From Pseudomonas oryzihabitans NBRC 102199 (lineage in GTDB: Bacteria; Pseudomonadota; Gammaproteobacteria; Pseudomonadales; Pseudomonadaceae), in contig NZ_BBIT01000001.1 of the NCBI RefSeq assembly GCF_000730625.1, positions 266,609-330,608 on the forward strand: a DNA stretch of 64,000 bases, written 5' to 3'. Positions 51,701 to 59,825 of this stretch are shown piece after piece (positions within the stretch are counted from its first letter, which is position 1; the number at the start of each line of letters is the position of its first letter). Position numbers and translations under genes: made by a program. The notes beneath the pieces were generated by a model, which did not search any database, had not been told where the DNA came from, and saw only the letters and a list, made by a program, of their open reading frames with translations.

Positions 51701-52671
51701 ATCTGGCCGCGGCGTTTTCCGAGGTGCTCGGCTGCGCCATCGTCGGTGCGGACGACGACTTCTTTGCCCTGGGCGGTCATTCGCTGCTGGCCATGACCCT
51801 GGCCGCCACGCTGCGTCGGCGCCTGGGGCGGCCGGTGTCCATCGGCCAGATCATGGTGGCCTCCAGTGTCGCCCGCCTGGCCCGGCAGCTGGAGCAGGAT
51901 GCGGCCAGCGCGACCCGCGCCGGCTTCGAGACCCTGCTGCCGCTACGCCCGGGCGATGGCCCGACGCTGTTCTGCTTCCATCCGGCCTCGGGCTTCGCCT
52001 GGCAATTCAGCGTGCTGGCGCGCCACCTGGATCCGCGCTGGTCGCTACTCGGCATCCAGTCGCCGCGTCCGGACGGCCCCCTGGCCCAGGGCGCCGACCT
52101 GGAAGCCGTCATCCAGCGCCATCTGCGCACCCTGCGCGAGGTGCAGCCGCAGGGGCCCTATCATCTGCTCGGCTATTCCCTGGGTGGCACCCTGGCCCAG
52201 GGTCTGGCGGCGCGGCTGCAGGCGGCAGGAGAGCAGGTCGCCTTCCTCGGCCTGCTCGACACCTATCCGCCGGAAACCCAGAACTGGCAAGAACGCGAAG
52301 GCCATCGCGAGCTGGACCCGGAGGTGCTGGCCGAGGTCAATCGCGAGCGCGAGGCCTTCCTGGCGGCCCAGCAGGGCCTCGCCGATCCGGCACTGGGGGA
52401 GGGGGCGGAGCTGTTCGCCACCATCGAAGGCAACTACGCCGACTCGGTGCGGCTGCTGGCCACGGCGCGCAGCGCGCGTTTCGACGGCGAGGCGCTGATG
52501 TTCGTCGCCCGGCGCACCCTGCCGGCGGGAATGGACGTCAAGGCCACCTGGGCGCCCTGGATCACCCGCCTGCAGGCCCACGAGGTGGATTGCGCCCACG
52601 TCGACATCATCGCCCCGGCCCAGCTGACGCAGATCGGCCCGGTGCTGAATCGGGCGTTGAAGGCGCTGTGA
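48733..52671 (+). CDS. entF: Enterobactin synthetase component F (NRPS)
   Basis: A 1,312-aa nonribosomal peptide synthetase with domains C-A-PCP-TE. The condensation motif is HHLLIDG (about 140). The adenylation domain shows LYTSGSTGRPKG, YRTGD and KLRGQRIELAEID. The pocket residues read D-V-W-H-F-S-L-V-D-K (DVSVW, HFVPS, VFCSGE, NLYGPTEAAVD), equal to the E. coli EntF code for L-serine. The carrier Ser is in GGHSLL. The thioesterase has GYSLGG and the late His of CAHVDI. It loads Ser, joins it to 2,3-dihydroxybenzoate and releases the cyclic trimer. A GTG at 48733 gives VSSTPLSL; the frame upstream overlaps ybdZ. Confidence 0.95.
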   Translation: MSSTPLSLSRPLPLVAAQPGIWMADQLSPHANAFAVAHLVELRGSIDAQALQAAIVQGLGELDSLQLKFAEREGELVQWIDDEAATPAPEWLDLRGAADPEGAARAAIRVDLDGDLRATSGGPLWLNRIYQLGDDHLFWYQRYHHLLIDGYGFAALAKRVAALYSAAVRGETPEASPFVSFAEVVREYQDYRQSAVRERDEAFWRERGAALPPAASLAPGGLAGQVPTPRVVEARARVPAAVFARLAEQGKAQGVTPADLAVALAATWFARLSGQPAFSAGFIFMRRMGSVALKSGGATLNVLPLGVRTDSTQTLPQLAAVLAAELKKVRRHQRYDAEQIARDLGRPGDAEPLTGPVINLKLFDFALDFAGVPGITHELASGPVRDLEIALYLEASGALDIKLLGNAERYTADLLQGHAERFGLLAQQFATQPGLILSEADLLAPTDQHWLAAINATERPLPATTLAALLAEQAARTPAAPALADLQHAFTYEETRKQVLALAQRLSHAGVGRGDIVAVALPRSVFLSLALLATLELGAAYLPLDSGYPDERLQLMLDDARPRVLVTDASQRGRFPGLREEQVLILDAPLEGLDQAPVFEGPRPADPAYLLYTSGSTGRPKGVVVGHAAIVNRLLWMQDSYPLGAGDTVLQKTPSSFDVSVWEFFWPLLVGARLYLAPPEAHRDPLALQELFARERVTTVHFVPSMLAAFVASLDEPAAVARCASLRQVFCSGEALPTELARTWERRVGAPLHNLYGPTEAAVDVSYHPAHGAALAAVSGSSVPIGKPVWNTGLHILDERLRPVPPGVAGELYLSGVQLADGYLGRPELTAARFIAAPDGQGERLYRTGDVARWLPEGVVEYLGRSDDQVKLRGQRIELAEIDHALLALPGVAQAVTHARVLGEAATATGGDARQLVGYLVAQPGAALDLERLRARLGESLPPHLVPVALVELDALPLGATGKLDRKALPAPQGVARAASRPLAPGLESDLAAAFSEVLGCAIVGADDDFFALGGHSLLAMTLAATLRRRLGRPVSIGQIMVASSVARLARQLEQDAASATRAGFETLLPLRPGDGPTLFCFHPASGFAWQFSVLARHLDPRWSLLGIQSPRPDGPLAQGADLEAVIQRHLRTLREVQPQGPYHLLGYSLGGTLAQGLAARLQAAGEQVAFLGLLDTYPPETQNWQEREGHRELDPEVLAEVNREREAFLAAQQGLADPALGEGAELFATIEGNYADSVRLLATARSARFDGEALMFVARRTLPAGMDVKATWAPWITRLQAHEVDCAHVDIIAPAQLTQIGPVLNRALKAL

Positions 52672-52700
52672 CGGCTCGCGGGTTCGGCTCGACGGCGACT

Positions 52701-52734
52701 CCCCGCTCAGGCAAGGTGTGAAGCCTGGGCGGGG
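52701..52734. terminator. Hairpin after entF
   Basis: CCCCGCTCAGGC and GCCTGGGCGGGG arms (11 of 12 pairs plus one G-T) enclose a 10-base loop. No T run follows, so rho-independent function is uncertain. It marks the boundary between the iron operon and the LacI cassette. Confidence 0.55.
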
Positions 52735-52784
52735 CAGGAGAGATGATCGGCCAGGCCGCTCCTTCTCTCGTTGCAGGTGGACCC

Positions 52785-53801
52785 ATGGCGAAAAGCGTGA
52801 CCATTCAGGATGTCGCCCGGCAGGCAGGCTTGTCCAAGTCTGCCGTTTCGCGCTACCTGAATCACAGTCTGAGCCTGCCACCCGCCACGGCGCAGCGTAT
52901 CGAAGGGGCCATCGAGGCCCTGGGCTTTCGGCGCAACAGCCTGGCCCAACGCCTGAGCAAGGGCGGCAGCGAGACCATCGGGCTGGTGCTGCCGGACATC
53001 GCCAACCCCTTTTTCGCCGAGCTGGCCGACGCCGCCGAGGCCACGGCCTTCGCCCATGGCTACAACCTGGTGCTCTGCCTGACGCGCAACGATCCGGCGC
53101 GGGAAATCCAGTACGTCCACTGGAAGGGATCGCGCCGCGTGGATGGTCTGCTGTTCATCACCAACCGCGCGGATGACGGGACGCTGGCGGCGCAACTGGG
53201 CGCCTATCGGGAGATCGTGTTGCTGGACGAGGATGTCCCGGGTACCTCGATGCCCAAGGTCTTCGCCGACAATGTCGCCGGCGGCCGACTGGCCACCGAG
53301 CATCTGATCCGCCAGGGGCATCGGCGCATCGCCCATGTCTCCGGACCGGCAGCGGTGATGAGCGTGAGGGAGCGGCGCGAGGGCTATGAGCAAGCCCTGG
53401 CCGCGGCCGGAATACCCTTGCGTCCCGATTATCTGCTGCTGGGGGAGTACAGCCGCGACTTCGGGCGTCAGGCGGCCGCGACCCTGCTGGATCTGCCGGA
53501 GCCGCCTCAGGCGATCTTCGCCGCTAGCGACTTCATCGCGGTAGGGGTGCTCGATACCCTGCGCGAACGCGGCCTGGCGGTTCCCGATGCCCTGTCCCTG
53601 GTCGGCTTCGACGACGCGCCCTACGCGGAATTGCTCACGCCGCCGCTCAGTACCGTGCGCCAGTCGGCGCGGGACCTGGGTCGCCAGGGAATCGAAGCCC
53701 TGCTGGCGGTGCTTGCCGGGCAGCCGGTAGTCGGGGAGCAGCGGGTCGCTGTAACGCTGGTGGAACGGGGCTCGGTCGCCCCAGTGCCTGCCCCAAGGTA
53801 G
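52785..53801 (+). CDS. LacI-family transcription regulator
   Basis: A 338-aa repressor. Residues 5-25 (TIQDVARQAGLSKSAVSRYLN) form the LacI helix-turn-helix, followed by the hinge helix RNSLAQRLSKG and a periplasmic-binding-like sensor domain starting ETIGLVLPDIANPFF. It ends with SLVGFDDAPYAELLTPPLS. A perfect 20-bp palindrome 185 bases downstream is its likely operator. It should sense the substrate, or a derivative, imported by the adjacent ABC system. The start follows CAGGTGG by four bases. Confidence 0.92.
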   Translation: MAKSVTIQDVARQAGLSKSAVSRYLNHSLSLPPATAQRIEGAIEALGFRRNSLAQRLSKGGSETIGLVLPDIANPFFAELADAAEATAFAHGYNLVLCLTRNDPAREIQYVHWKGSRRVDGLLFITNRADDGTLAAQLGAYREIVLLDEDVPGTSMPKVFADNVAGGRLATEHLIRQGHRRIAHVSGPAAVMSVRERREGYEQALAAAGIPLRPDYLLLGEYSRDFGRQAAATLLDLPEPPQAIFAASDFIAVGVLDTLRERGLAVPDALSLVGFDDAPYAELLTPPLSTVRQSARDLGRQGIEALLAVLAGQPVVGEQRVAVTLVERGSVAPVPAPR

Positions 53802-53985
53802 CACCCGGCGTTTCCATTCTGCCCAGTCGTGGAGCACTCTCTTGGCTGTCCGGCCAGAGGCTCTGCGCAGGGGGTTTGAGTAACCATTTAAATTGGCAGT
53901 GGAAGAGGGTCCTCCAGTCGCTGCTGGCACGCCTTGTGCTGTTTCCTTTCCAACAGAACCTTCCCGGTTCTATTTTTTGGCCCAC

Positions 53986-54005
53986 TTAGTAAACCGGTTT
54001 ACTAA
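53986..54005. promoter_or_regulatory. LacI-family operator
   Basis: TTAGTAAACCGGTTTACTAA is a perfect 20-bp palindrome with the central CG typical of LacI/GalR operators. It lies 40 bases before the binding-protein start, after an AT-rich run (TATTTTTTGG), so it would overlap the cassette promoter. Confidence 0.88.
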
Positions 54006-54044
54006 CCGCTGCCACATCCGTTGGCAGGGTAGAGGAGGATGGAG

Positions 54045-54986
54045 ATGCTTCGATTCGGCAAGACGTTCGCTTCCATGCTGATGGTGTTCGGATTGGGCCT
54101 GGCCGGTAGTGCCCAGGCGGCGCCGGCCAAGCGGCTGGCATTGGTCCAGGTGAATCAGCAGGCGCTCTATTTCACCCAGATCACCCAGGGTGCCCAGGCC
54201 GCTGCCAAGGCGGCGGGCGCCGAGTTGGTGGTGTTCAACGCCAACGACAACCCCTCCGCCCAGAACGACGCCATCGAGGCCTACATCCAGGACAGGGTGG
54301 ACGCCATCCTGGTCTGTGCCATCGACGTCAACGGCATCAAGCCGGCGGTCTCGGCGGCGGTCCAGGCCGGTATCCCGGTGGTGGCCATCGACGCCGTGCT
54401 CAATGGCGACAACCAGGTGCAGGTCGGCGTCGACAACCGCGCCGCGGCTCGCCAGCTGGGGGAATACACCGGCAACTACATCACCCGAGAGCTGGGTGGC
54501 GAGGCCAAGGTCGGGGTGGTGGGAGCCCTGGGTTCCTACGTGCAGAACCTGCGTCTGGACGGCTTCCGCGAGGGGCTGGCCCAGCGCGCGCCCAAGGCGA
54601 AGATCGTCGGTACCGTGGATGGCAACAACGTGCAGGACACCGCGCAGAGCGCCGCGGAAAATCTGCTCACCGCCAATCCGGATCTGCAGATCGTTTATGC
54701 CACCGGCGAGCCGGCGTTGATTGGCACCGTGGCGGCCAGCGTCGCCCAGGGCAGCGGCGAGCGCACCCGGATCTTTGGCTGGGACCTGTCGCCCCAGGCC
54801 GTCCAGGGCCTGGATGACGGCTCCGTGGCAGTGGTGGTGCAGCAGAACACCCGCGGCATGGGCAAGGCGGCGGTGGAGGCGGCGCTGGCGCTGCTCGCCG
54901 GCCAGCAGGTCACTAAGCAGCAGGATATCCCGGTGACCCTGGTCACCCGGGAAAACCTGGATGCCTATCGCGCCGACTTCAAGTAG
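54045..54986 (+). CDS. Sugar ABC transporter, substrate-binding protein
   Basis: A 313-aa periplasmic protein with a signal peptide (about 1-24, cut after AQA) and the type I fold of ribose-class proteins: LALVQVNQQALYFTQITQGAQ, VFNANDNPSAQND, IDRVDAILVCAIDV and GWDLSPQAVQGLDDG. AGAGGAGG occupies 54031-54038, so the ATG at 54045 (spacing about seven) is better placed than that at 54039. It is the first gene of the LacI-controlled importer operon. The ligand is not known. Confidence 0.9.
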   Translation: MLRFGKTFASMLMVFGLGLAGSAQAAPAKRLALVQVNQQALYFTQITQGAQAAAKAAGAELVVFNANDNPSAQNDAIEAYIQDRVDAILVCAIDVNGIKPAVSAAVQAGIPVVAIDAVLNGDNQVQVGVDNRAAARQLGEYTGNYITRELGGEAKVGVVGALGSYVQNLRLDGFREGLAQRAPKAKIVGTVDGNNVQDTAQSAAENLLTANPDLQIVYATGEPALIGTVAASVAQGSGERTRIFGWDLSPQAVQGLDDGSVAVVVQQNTRGMGKAAVEAALALLAGQQVTKQQDIPVTLVTRENLDAYRADFK

Positions 54987-54998
54987 CGGAGACCGAGC

Positions 54999-55775
54999 AT
55001 GGACACTGCGACGACGGTTCCCCGGGTCAGCATGACCGGCATCACCAAGAGCTATGGCTCCATCCAGTCCCTGCGCGGCGTCGACCTCGCCCTGCAGCCC
55101 GGCGAGGTCCTGGGGCTGGTCGGCGACAACGGCGCCGGCAAATCGACCCTGACCAAGATTCTTTCCGGCGCGGTGCTGCCCACCAGTGGCTGCATCCGCA
55201 TCGACGGCCGCGAAGAGGTGTTCCAAGGCCCGGCGGATGCACAGCGCTGTCGGATCCAGATGGTCTATCAGGATCTCTCCCTGTGCGACACCGTGGACGT
55301 GGCCGGCAACCTCTTCATGGGGCGGGAGCCCCGCCGCCGGCTGCTCGGGCTGCCGCTGCTGGACGAGCGCAAGATGCACGCCGATGCGCGCCGCATCCTC
55401 GAGGGGCTGGGCATCAGCCTGCCCGATACCCGCGCCCAGGTACGCCACCTCTCCGGCGGCCAGCGCCAGGCCGTGGCCATAGCCCGCGCCGCGGCCTTCG
55501 AACCCCGGGTACTGATCATGGACGAGCCGACCGCCGCCCTGGCGGTGGCCGAGGTCGAGGCGGTGCTGGAGCTGATCCGCACCATCAGCCGCCAGGGGGT
55601 GAGCGTCATCCTCATCACCCACCGGCTGCAGGATCTCTTCCTGGTCTGCGACCGCATCATGGTGATGTACGAGGGCCAGAACCTGGCCGAGCGCCGGGTG
55701 GCCGACACCAGTCTGGGCGAGATCGTCGAGCTGATCGTCGGCCACAAGTTCACCGCCCGTTCCGCCTGCGCCTGA
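54999..55775 (+). CDS. Sugar ABC transporter, single-domain ATPase
   Basis: A 258-aa ATPase with Walker A GDNGAGKST, signature LSGGQRQAVAIA and Walker B VLIMDEPTAAL. Unlike RbsA-type proteins it has one ATPase domain, so it would work as a homodimer, as FrcA does for fructose. It lies 12 bases after the binding-protein gene and 13 before the permease gene. Confidence 0.92.
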   Translation: MDTATTVPRVSMTGITKSYGSIQSLRGVDLALQPGEVLGLVGDNGAGKSTLTKILSGAVLPTSGCIRIDGREEVFQGPADAQRCRIQMVYQDLSLCDTVDVAGNLFMGREPRRRLLGLPLLDERKMHADARRILEGLGISLPDTRAQVRHLSGGQRQAVAIARAAAFEPRVLIMDEPTAALAVAEVEAVLELIRTISRQGVSVILITHRLQDLFLVCDRIMVMYEGQNLAERRVADTSLGEIVELIVGHKFTARSACA

Positions 55776-55788
55776 ATCGGAGGATTTC

Positions 55789-56808
55789 ATGAATACCCTC
55801 GACCTGACCCGACAGCGCGTGGTGGTGCAGTCACCGCTGCGCCGCCTGCTGCACGACTATCCCGGCGTCGCCAGCATCGCGCTGTTCTTCGCCCTCTGCT
55901 GCCTGCTGTTCGCGCTGGTGACCGACAACTTCCTCAGCAGCGGCAACCTGCTCAACGTCATTCGCCAGAACGCGCCCTTGCTGATCGTGGCCGTGGCCAT
56001 GACCCTGGTGGTGACCACCGGTGGCATAGACCTGTCGGTCGGTTCCACCCTGGCCCTGGTGGGCGCCCTGGCCGCCCTCGGCCTCAACACCTGGCAGCTG
56101 CCCTGGCCGGTGGTGCTGGCCGGCGGCCTGCTGGTGGGGGCGCTGATCGGTGCGCTGAACGGCTACTTCATCGCCTACGCGGGAATCCCGGCGTTCATCG
56201 TGACCCTGGCGACCCTGACCATCATTCGCGGCCTGGCGCTGCTCATCACCCAGGGCTATTCCATTCCGGTTCCCCGTGAATTCAGCGCCTTTCTCGCGCT
56301 CGGTCGCGGCTGGGTGCTCGGACTGCCGCTGGCGGTATGGCTCGCGCTCTTCGCGGTGCTGGGCGGCATGCTGCTGCTGGGCAGGATGCGCTTCGGGCGC
56401 TATCTCACGGGGATTGGCGCCAATGCCGAAAGCGTCCGCCGGGCAGGGGTGAATACCCGCGGCGTGCTGCTGCGCGTCTACGTCCTGAGCGGCATGGCGG
56501 CGGCGCTGGCCGGGATGATCGTAACGGCCCGACTGGGCAGTGGTTCCTCCAACCAGGGGGAGGGCTTCGAACTGGAGGTCATCGCGGCGGTGGTGCTGGG
56601 CAGCACCAGTCTGTTCGGCGGCTTCGGCACCATCCTTGGCACCCTGCTGGGCGTGCTGACCATGGCGGTGATCAAGAACGGCCTGATCCTCGCCCATGTG
56701 TCGCCCTTCTATACCCAGATCGCCACGGGGGCCATCGTGCTGCTGGCCATCTGGCTCAACACCCGCATCCTCAAGACCGGCCGCCCGCTGGGGAGGGTAG
56801 GCGGATGA
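55789..56808 (+). CDS. Sugar ABC transporter, permease
   Basis: A 339-aa inner-membrane permease of the RbsC/FrcC class with about ten helices. Conserved segments include AVAMTLVVTTGGIDLSVGS, NGYFIAYAGIPAFIVTLAT and GEGFELEVIAAVVLGSTSLFGG. It imports the ligand of the preceding binding protein. The stop overlaps the start of the phosphotriesterase gene (ATGA), which ties import and hydrolysis together. Confidence 0.92.
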   Translation: MNTLDLTRQRVVVQSPLRRLLHDYPGVASIALFFALCCLLFALVTDNFLSSGNLLNVIRQNAPLLIVAVAMTLVVTTGGIDLSVGSTLALVGALAALGLNTWQLPWPVVLAGGLLVGALIGALNGYFIAYAGIPAFIVTLATLTIIRGLALLITQGYSIPVPREFSAFLALGRGWVLGLPLAVWLALFAVLGGMLLLGRMRFGRYLTGIGANAESVRRAGVNTRGVLLRVYVLSGMAAALAGMIVTARLGSGSSNQGEGFELEVIAAVVLGSTSLFGGFGTILGTLLGVLTMAVIKNGLILAHVSPFYTQIATGAIVLLAIWLNTRILKTGRPLGRVGG

Positions 56809-57890
56809 GTCTGTTTCGCCATCCCGAGCCGCTTCCGGTCGGGGTCGACAGCGGCCATGCCATGACGGTGCTTGGCCCGCTGCCGGTGGACCGGTTGGGC
56901 GTGACCCTGATGCACGAGCACATTCTGCTCGACGCCTCCGGCAAATGGGTGCCACCCCGTTGCTGCGGCGAGCGACACCTGGCCGAGCAGCCGGTGAGCA
57001 TCGAACTGCTCGGCGAGCTGCATATGAATCCGCTGGTCAGCCGCGACAACTGCCAGCTGTTCGACGTGGAGCTGGCCTGCGCCGAGTTGCTGAAATATCG
57101 CGCCCTGGGCGGGGAGACGGTGGTCGATCCCACCAACCTCGGCATCGGTCGCGATCCCCAGGCGCTGCAGCGCATCGCGCGGCTCACGGGTCTCAACATC
57201 ATCATGGGCGCCGGTTTCTACCTGGAGCCCTCGCACCCGGCCTATGTCAGGGAGCGCTCGGTGGAGGAACTCACCGCCCAGATCGTCCACGACGTGGGCG
57301 GAGCGGCGGAAAAGCCGGAGGTCATCGCCGGCCTGATCGGCGAGATCGGGGTGTCGGCCGCCTTTACCGACAGCGAGGAAAAATCCCTGCGCGCCGCCGC
57401 CCGGGCCAGCGGCCTTACCGGGGTGCCCCTGGCGGTCCATCTGCCCGGCTGGGAACGTTTGGGCCACCGAGTGCTGGACATCGCCGCCGCCGAGGGCGCC
57501 GACCTGCACCACGTGGTGCTCTGCCACATGAATCCCAGTCATCGCGACCTCGATTACCAGCACGGACTCGCGGAGCGGGGTGCCTTCCTCGAATACGACA
57601 TGATCGGCATGGGCTACTACTTCGCCGACGAGGCCGCCCAGTCGCCGTCCGACGAAGACAACGCCCGCGCCCTCGTCGGTCTGCTGGAGGCCGGCTACGG
57701 CGAGCGCCTGCTGCTGTCCCAGGACGTCTTTCTCAAGACCATGCTCACCCGCTACGGCGGCCACGGCTATGGCTACCTGCTCAAGCACTTCGTCCCGCGT
57801 CTGCGCCGCCATGGCGTCACGGGGGCGCAACTGGAAACCCTGCTGATCGACAACCCGCGCCGCGTCTTCCAGCGCGTTCGATCGGCCTAA
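56805..57890 (+). CDS. Phosphotriesterase-like amidohydrolase
   Basis: A 361-aa TIM-barrel metal hydrolase of the PTE family. The metal HxH motif is MHEHILLD near residue 36. The bridging ligand position reads GLIGEIGVSA, with Glu as in E. coli PHP rather than the carboxylated Lys of true phosphotriesterases. Later ligands are His of PLAVHLPG, His of LCHMNPSHRD, and Asp in LLSQDVF. Family members include lactonases and esterases. Here a sugar lactone or ester is a likely substrate, given the import operon. True organophosphate activity is not expected. Confidence 0.85.
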   Translation: MSLFRHPEPLPVGVDSGHAMTVLGPLPVDRLGVTLMHEHILLDASGKWVPPRCCGERHLAEQPVSIELLGELHMNPLVSRDNCQLFDVELACAELLKYRALGGETVVDPTNLGIGRDPQALQRIARLTGLNIIMGAGFYLEPSHPAYVRERSVEELTAQIVHDVGGAAEKPEVIAGLIGEIGVSAAFTDSEEKSLRAAARASGLTGVPLAVHLPGWERLGHRVLDIAAAEGADLHHVVLCHMNPSHRDLDYQHGLAERGAFLEYDMIGMGYYFADEAAQSPSDEDNARALVGLLEAGYGERLLLSQDVFLKTMLTRYGGHGYGYLLKHFVPRLRRHGVTGAQLETLLIDNPRRVFQRVRSA

Positions 57891-57910
57891 CGTCCGCAAC
57901 CGGAGAACCT

Positions 57911-58666
57911 ATGAAACAGTCCGTTCTGCTCGCTGGCGAATCCTGGGTCAGCACCGCGACCCATATCAAAGGCTTCGACCAGTTCGCCTCCGTCACCGCC
58001 CACAATGGCGCCCAGCGCCTGCTGACCGCACTGGCCGACAGCGACTATGCCGTCACCCAGATGTGCGCCGACCAGGCGCAAACCGATTTTCCGGCGACGC
58101 TGGAGGCCCTGCGCGACTACCAGGTGATCATCCTGTCGGATATCGGTGCCAACAGCCTGTTGCTGCATCCGGATACCTGGCTGCGCAGCCGCCGCACACC
58201 GAATCGCCTGGCGGCGCTGCGCGAGTACGTGCTGCAGGGTGGCGCGCTCATGATGGTCGGTGGCTACTACAGCTTCCAGGGCATCAACGGGGGGGGCCGT
58301 TATCGCGGTACGGCGGTGGAAGAGGTGCTGCCGGTGCGTTGCCTGCCCTATGACGACCGCATCGAGGTGCCCGAGGGCTTCACGCCAGAGGTGCACGGCG
58401 AGCATGAGTTGCTGCGTGGCCTGCCCCAGGACTGGTCCTATCTGCTGGGCTACAACGAGGTGGAATTGCATCCGGACGCCCAGCTCGTGGCGAGCGTCGC
58501 GGGTAGCGGTCATCCACTGCTGGCGACCCGGGAAGTCGGCCAGGGGCGTACCCTGGTCTGGACCAGCGACATGTCGATGCACTGGATGCCCGACGACTTC
58601 CTGGCCGGCGATGCCTATCGGCGCTTCTGGCTCAACTGCCTGGACTGGCTCTCGCGGCGCGCCTGA
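57911..58666 (+). CDS. Glutamine-amidotransferase-like protein (DUF1355 type)
   Basis: A 251-aa protein with a class I glutamine amidotransferase-like fold: VLLAGESWVSTATH at the start, VIILSDIGANSLLL, an elbow region GGALMMVGGYYSFQG, and ATREVGQGRTLVWTSDMS. The elbow has no Cys, so glutaminase chemistry is unlikely. Related proteins occur with sugar catabolic genes and ThuA-like proteins. The role is unknown. It lies 20 bases after the hydrolase gene. Confidence 0.75.
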   Translation: MKQSVLLAGESWVSTATHIKGFDQFASVTAHNGAQRLLTALADSDYAVTQMCADQAQTDFPATLEALRDYQVIILSDIGANSLLLHPDTWLRSRRTPNRLAALREYVLQGGALMMVGGYYSFQGINGGGRYRGTAVEEVLPVRCLPYDDRIEVPEGFTPEVHGEHELLRGLPQDWSYLLGYNEVELHPDAQLVASVAGSGHPLLATREVGQGRTLVWTSDMSMHWMPDDFLAGDAYRRFWLNCLDWLSRRA

Positions 58667-58694
58667 TCACCCGTAGTCCGACTGGAGATCCCCA

Positions 58695-59825
58695 ATGCTC
58701 GACGATCCTTTGGCCCTGACCCGAGCGCTGCTGGGGTTTCCCACGCTCAATCCGCCGGGCGATGAAGAAGCCTGTGCGCAGTTCCTGGTCAAGACGCTCC
58801 GCGGGGCGGGCTTCCACTGCGAGTTGCAGCATTTCGGCGAACGACGTTGCAACCTGGTGGCCTGGCTACCGGGGCGCGGGGCCGGCAAGCCGCTGGGCTT
58901 TACCGGACACCTGGACGTGGTGCCCCTGGGCAATGGCACCTGGCGCCACGGGCCCTTCGCCGGTGAGGTGGCCGAAGGGCGCCTCTATGGCCGCGGCGCC
59001 AGCGACATGAAGGCGGGCATCGCCGCCTTCATCGTCGCCTGCCAGCGCAATCGCGAGGTCATCGCCCAGGGGCCTGGCGTCCGGCTGCTGCTCACCGGCG
59101 GTGAGGAAACCGGCTGTGACGGCGCCCGGGCGCTGTGCCGGGATGCGCCGCACCTGCTCGGCGAGCTGGGCGCGCTGCTGGTGGGCGAACCCACCGCCAA
59201 TCGGCCGGTGCTGGGGCACAAGGGCGCCTTCTGGCTCCGCTGCACCGCCCATGGCCGCACGGCCCACGGCGCCATGCCCGAGGAGGGGGAAAACGCCATC
59301 TACCGCCTGGCCGAGGCCATTGGCCAGGCGCGCACCTTCGCCGTCGGCCCGCCGCATCCGCTCATGCGCCAACCCACGCTCAACGTGGGGACCGTCACGG
59401 GTGGGCTGAACATCAACTCGGTGCCGGATCGTGCAGCCTTCACCCTCGATCTGCGGACCGCACCGAACCTGGAGCATGCCGACATCCAGCGGCGTCTGGC
59501 CGAGCACCTGGGCAGCGATCTGGAGCTGGAGGTCCTGGTGGATCTGCCCGGGGTCTGTGCCGACAGGAGCGACGCCTGGGTGCAGCAGGTCTTCGACCGT
59601 TGCGCCACCCTGCACGGCGGGGCGCTGCCCGCCAGCGTGGTGCCTTATTTCACCGATGCCGCCGTGCTGCTGCCCGCGCTGAACGATCCGCCCACCCTGA
59701 TCCTGGGGCCGGGCGAACCGAGCATGGCGCACAAGGTGGACGAATACTGCGAGGTGCAGCGCCTGGAGGAGGGCACCGAGCTCTACGGGCAGTTGCTCCG
59801 GGACTGGATGCTCGCCGGACGCTAG
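58695..59825 (+). CDS. M20 family deacylase (ArgE/DapE-like)
   Basis: A 376-aa zinc peptidase-family enzyme. The motifs are GHLDVVPLG, GRGASDMKAG, GGEETGCDGA (catalytic Glu-Glu) and a dimerisation domain (about 165-280). The last metal His is in PSMAHKVDEY. It should remove an acyl or amide group from a small molecule. The stop codon overlaps the convergent fepC stop by two bases, leaving no space between the cassette and the fep operon. Confidence 0.88.
   Translation: MLDDPLALTRALLGFPTLNPPGDEEACAQFLVKTLRGAGFHCELQHFGERRCNLVAWLPGRGAGKPLGFTGHLDVVPLGNGTWRHGPFAGEVAEGRLYGRGASDMKAGIAAFIVACQRNREVIAQGPGVRLLLTGGEETGCDGARALCRDAPHLLGELGALLVGEPTANRPVLGHKGAFWLRCTAHGRTAHGAMPEEGENAIYRLAEAIGQARTFAVGPPHPLMRQPTLNVGTVTGGLNINSVPDRAAFTLDLRTAPNLEHADIQRRLAEHLGSDLELEVLVDLPGVCADRSDAWVQQVFDRCATLHGGALPASVVPYFTDAAVLLPALNDPPTLILGPGEPSMAHKVDEYCEVQRLEEGTELYGQLLRDWMLAGR

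Noticed and set aside
56805..57890. True organophosphate-degrading enzyme
   Set aside because: The bridging residue is Glu, as in PHP-type proteins, not the carboxylated Lys of phosphotriesterases.
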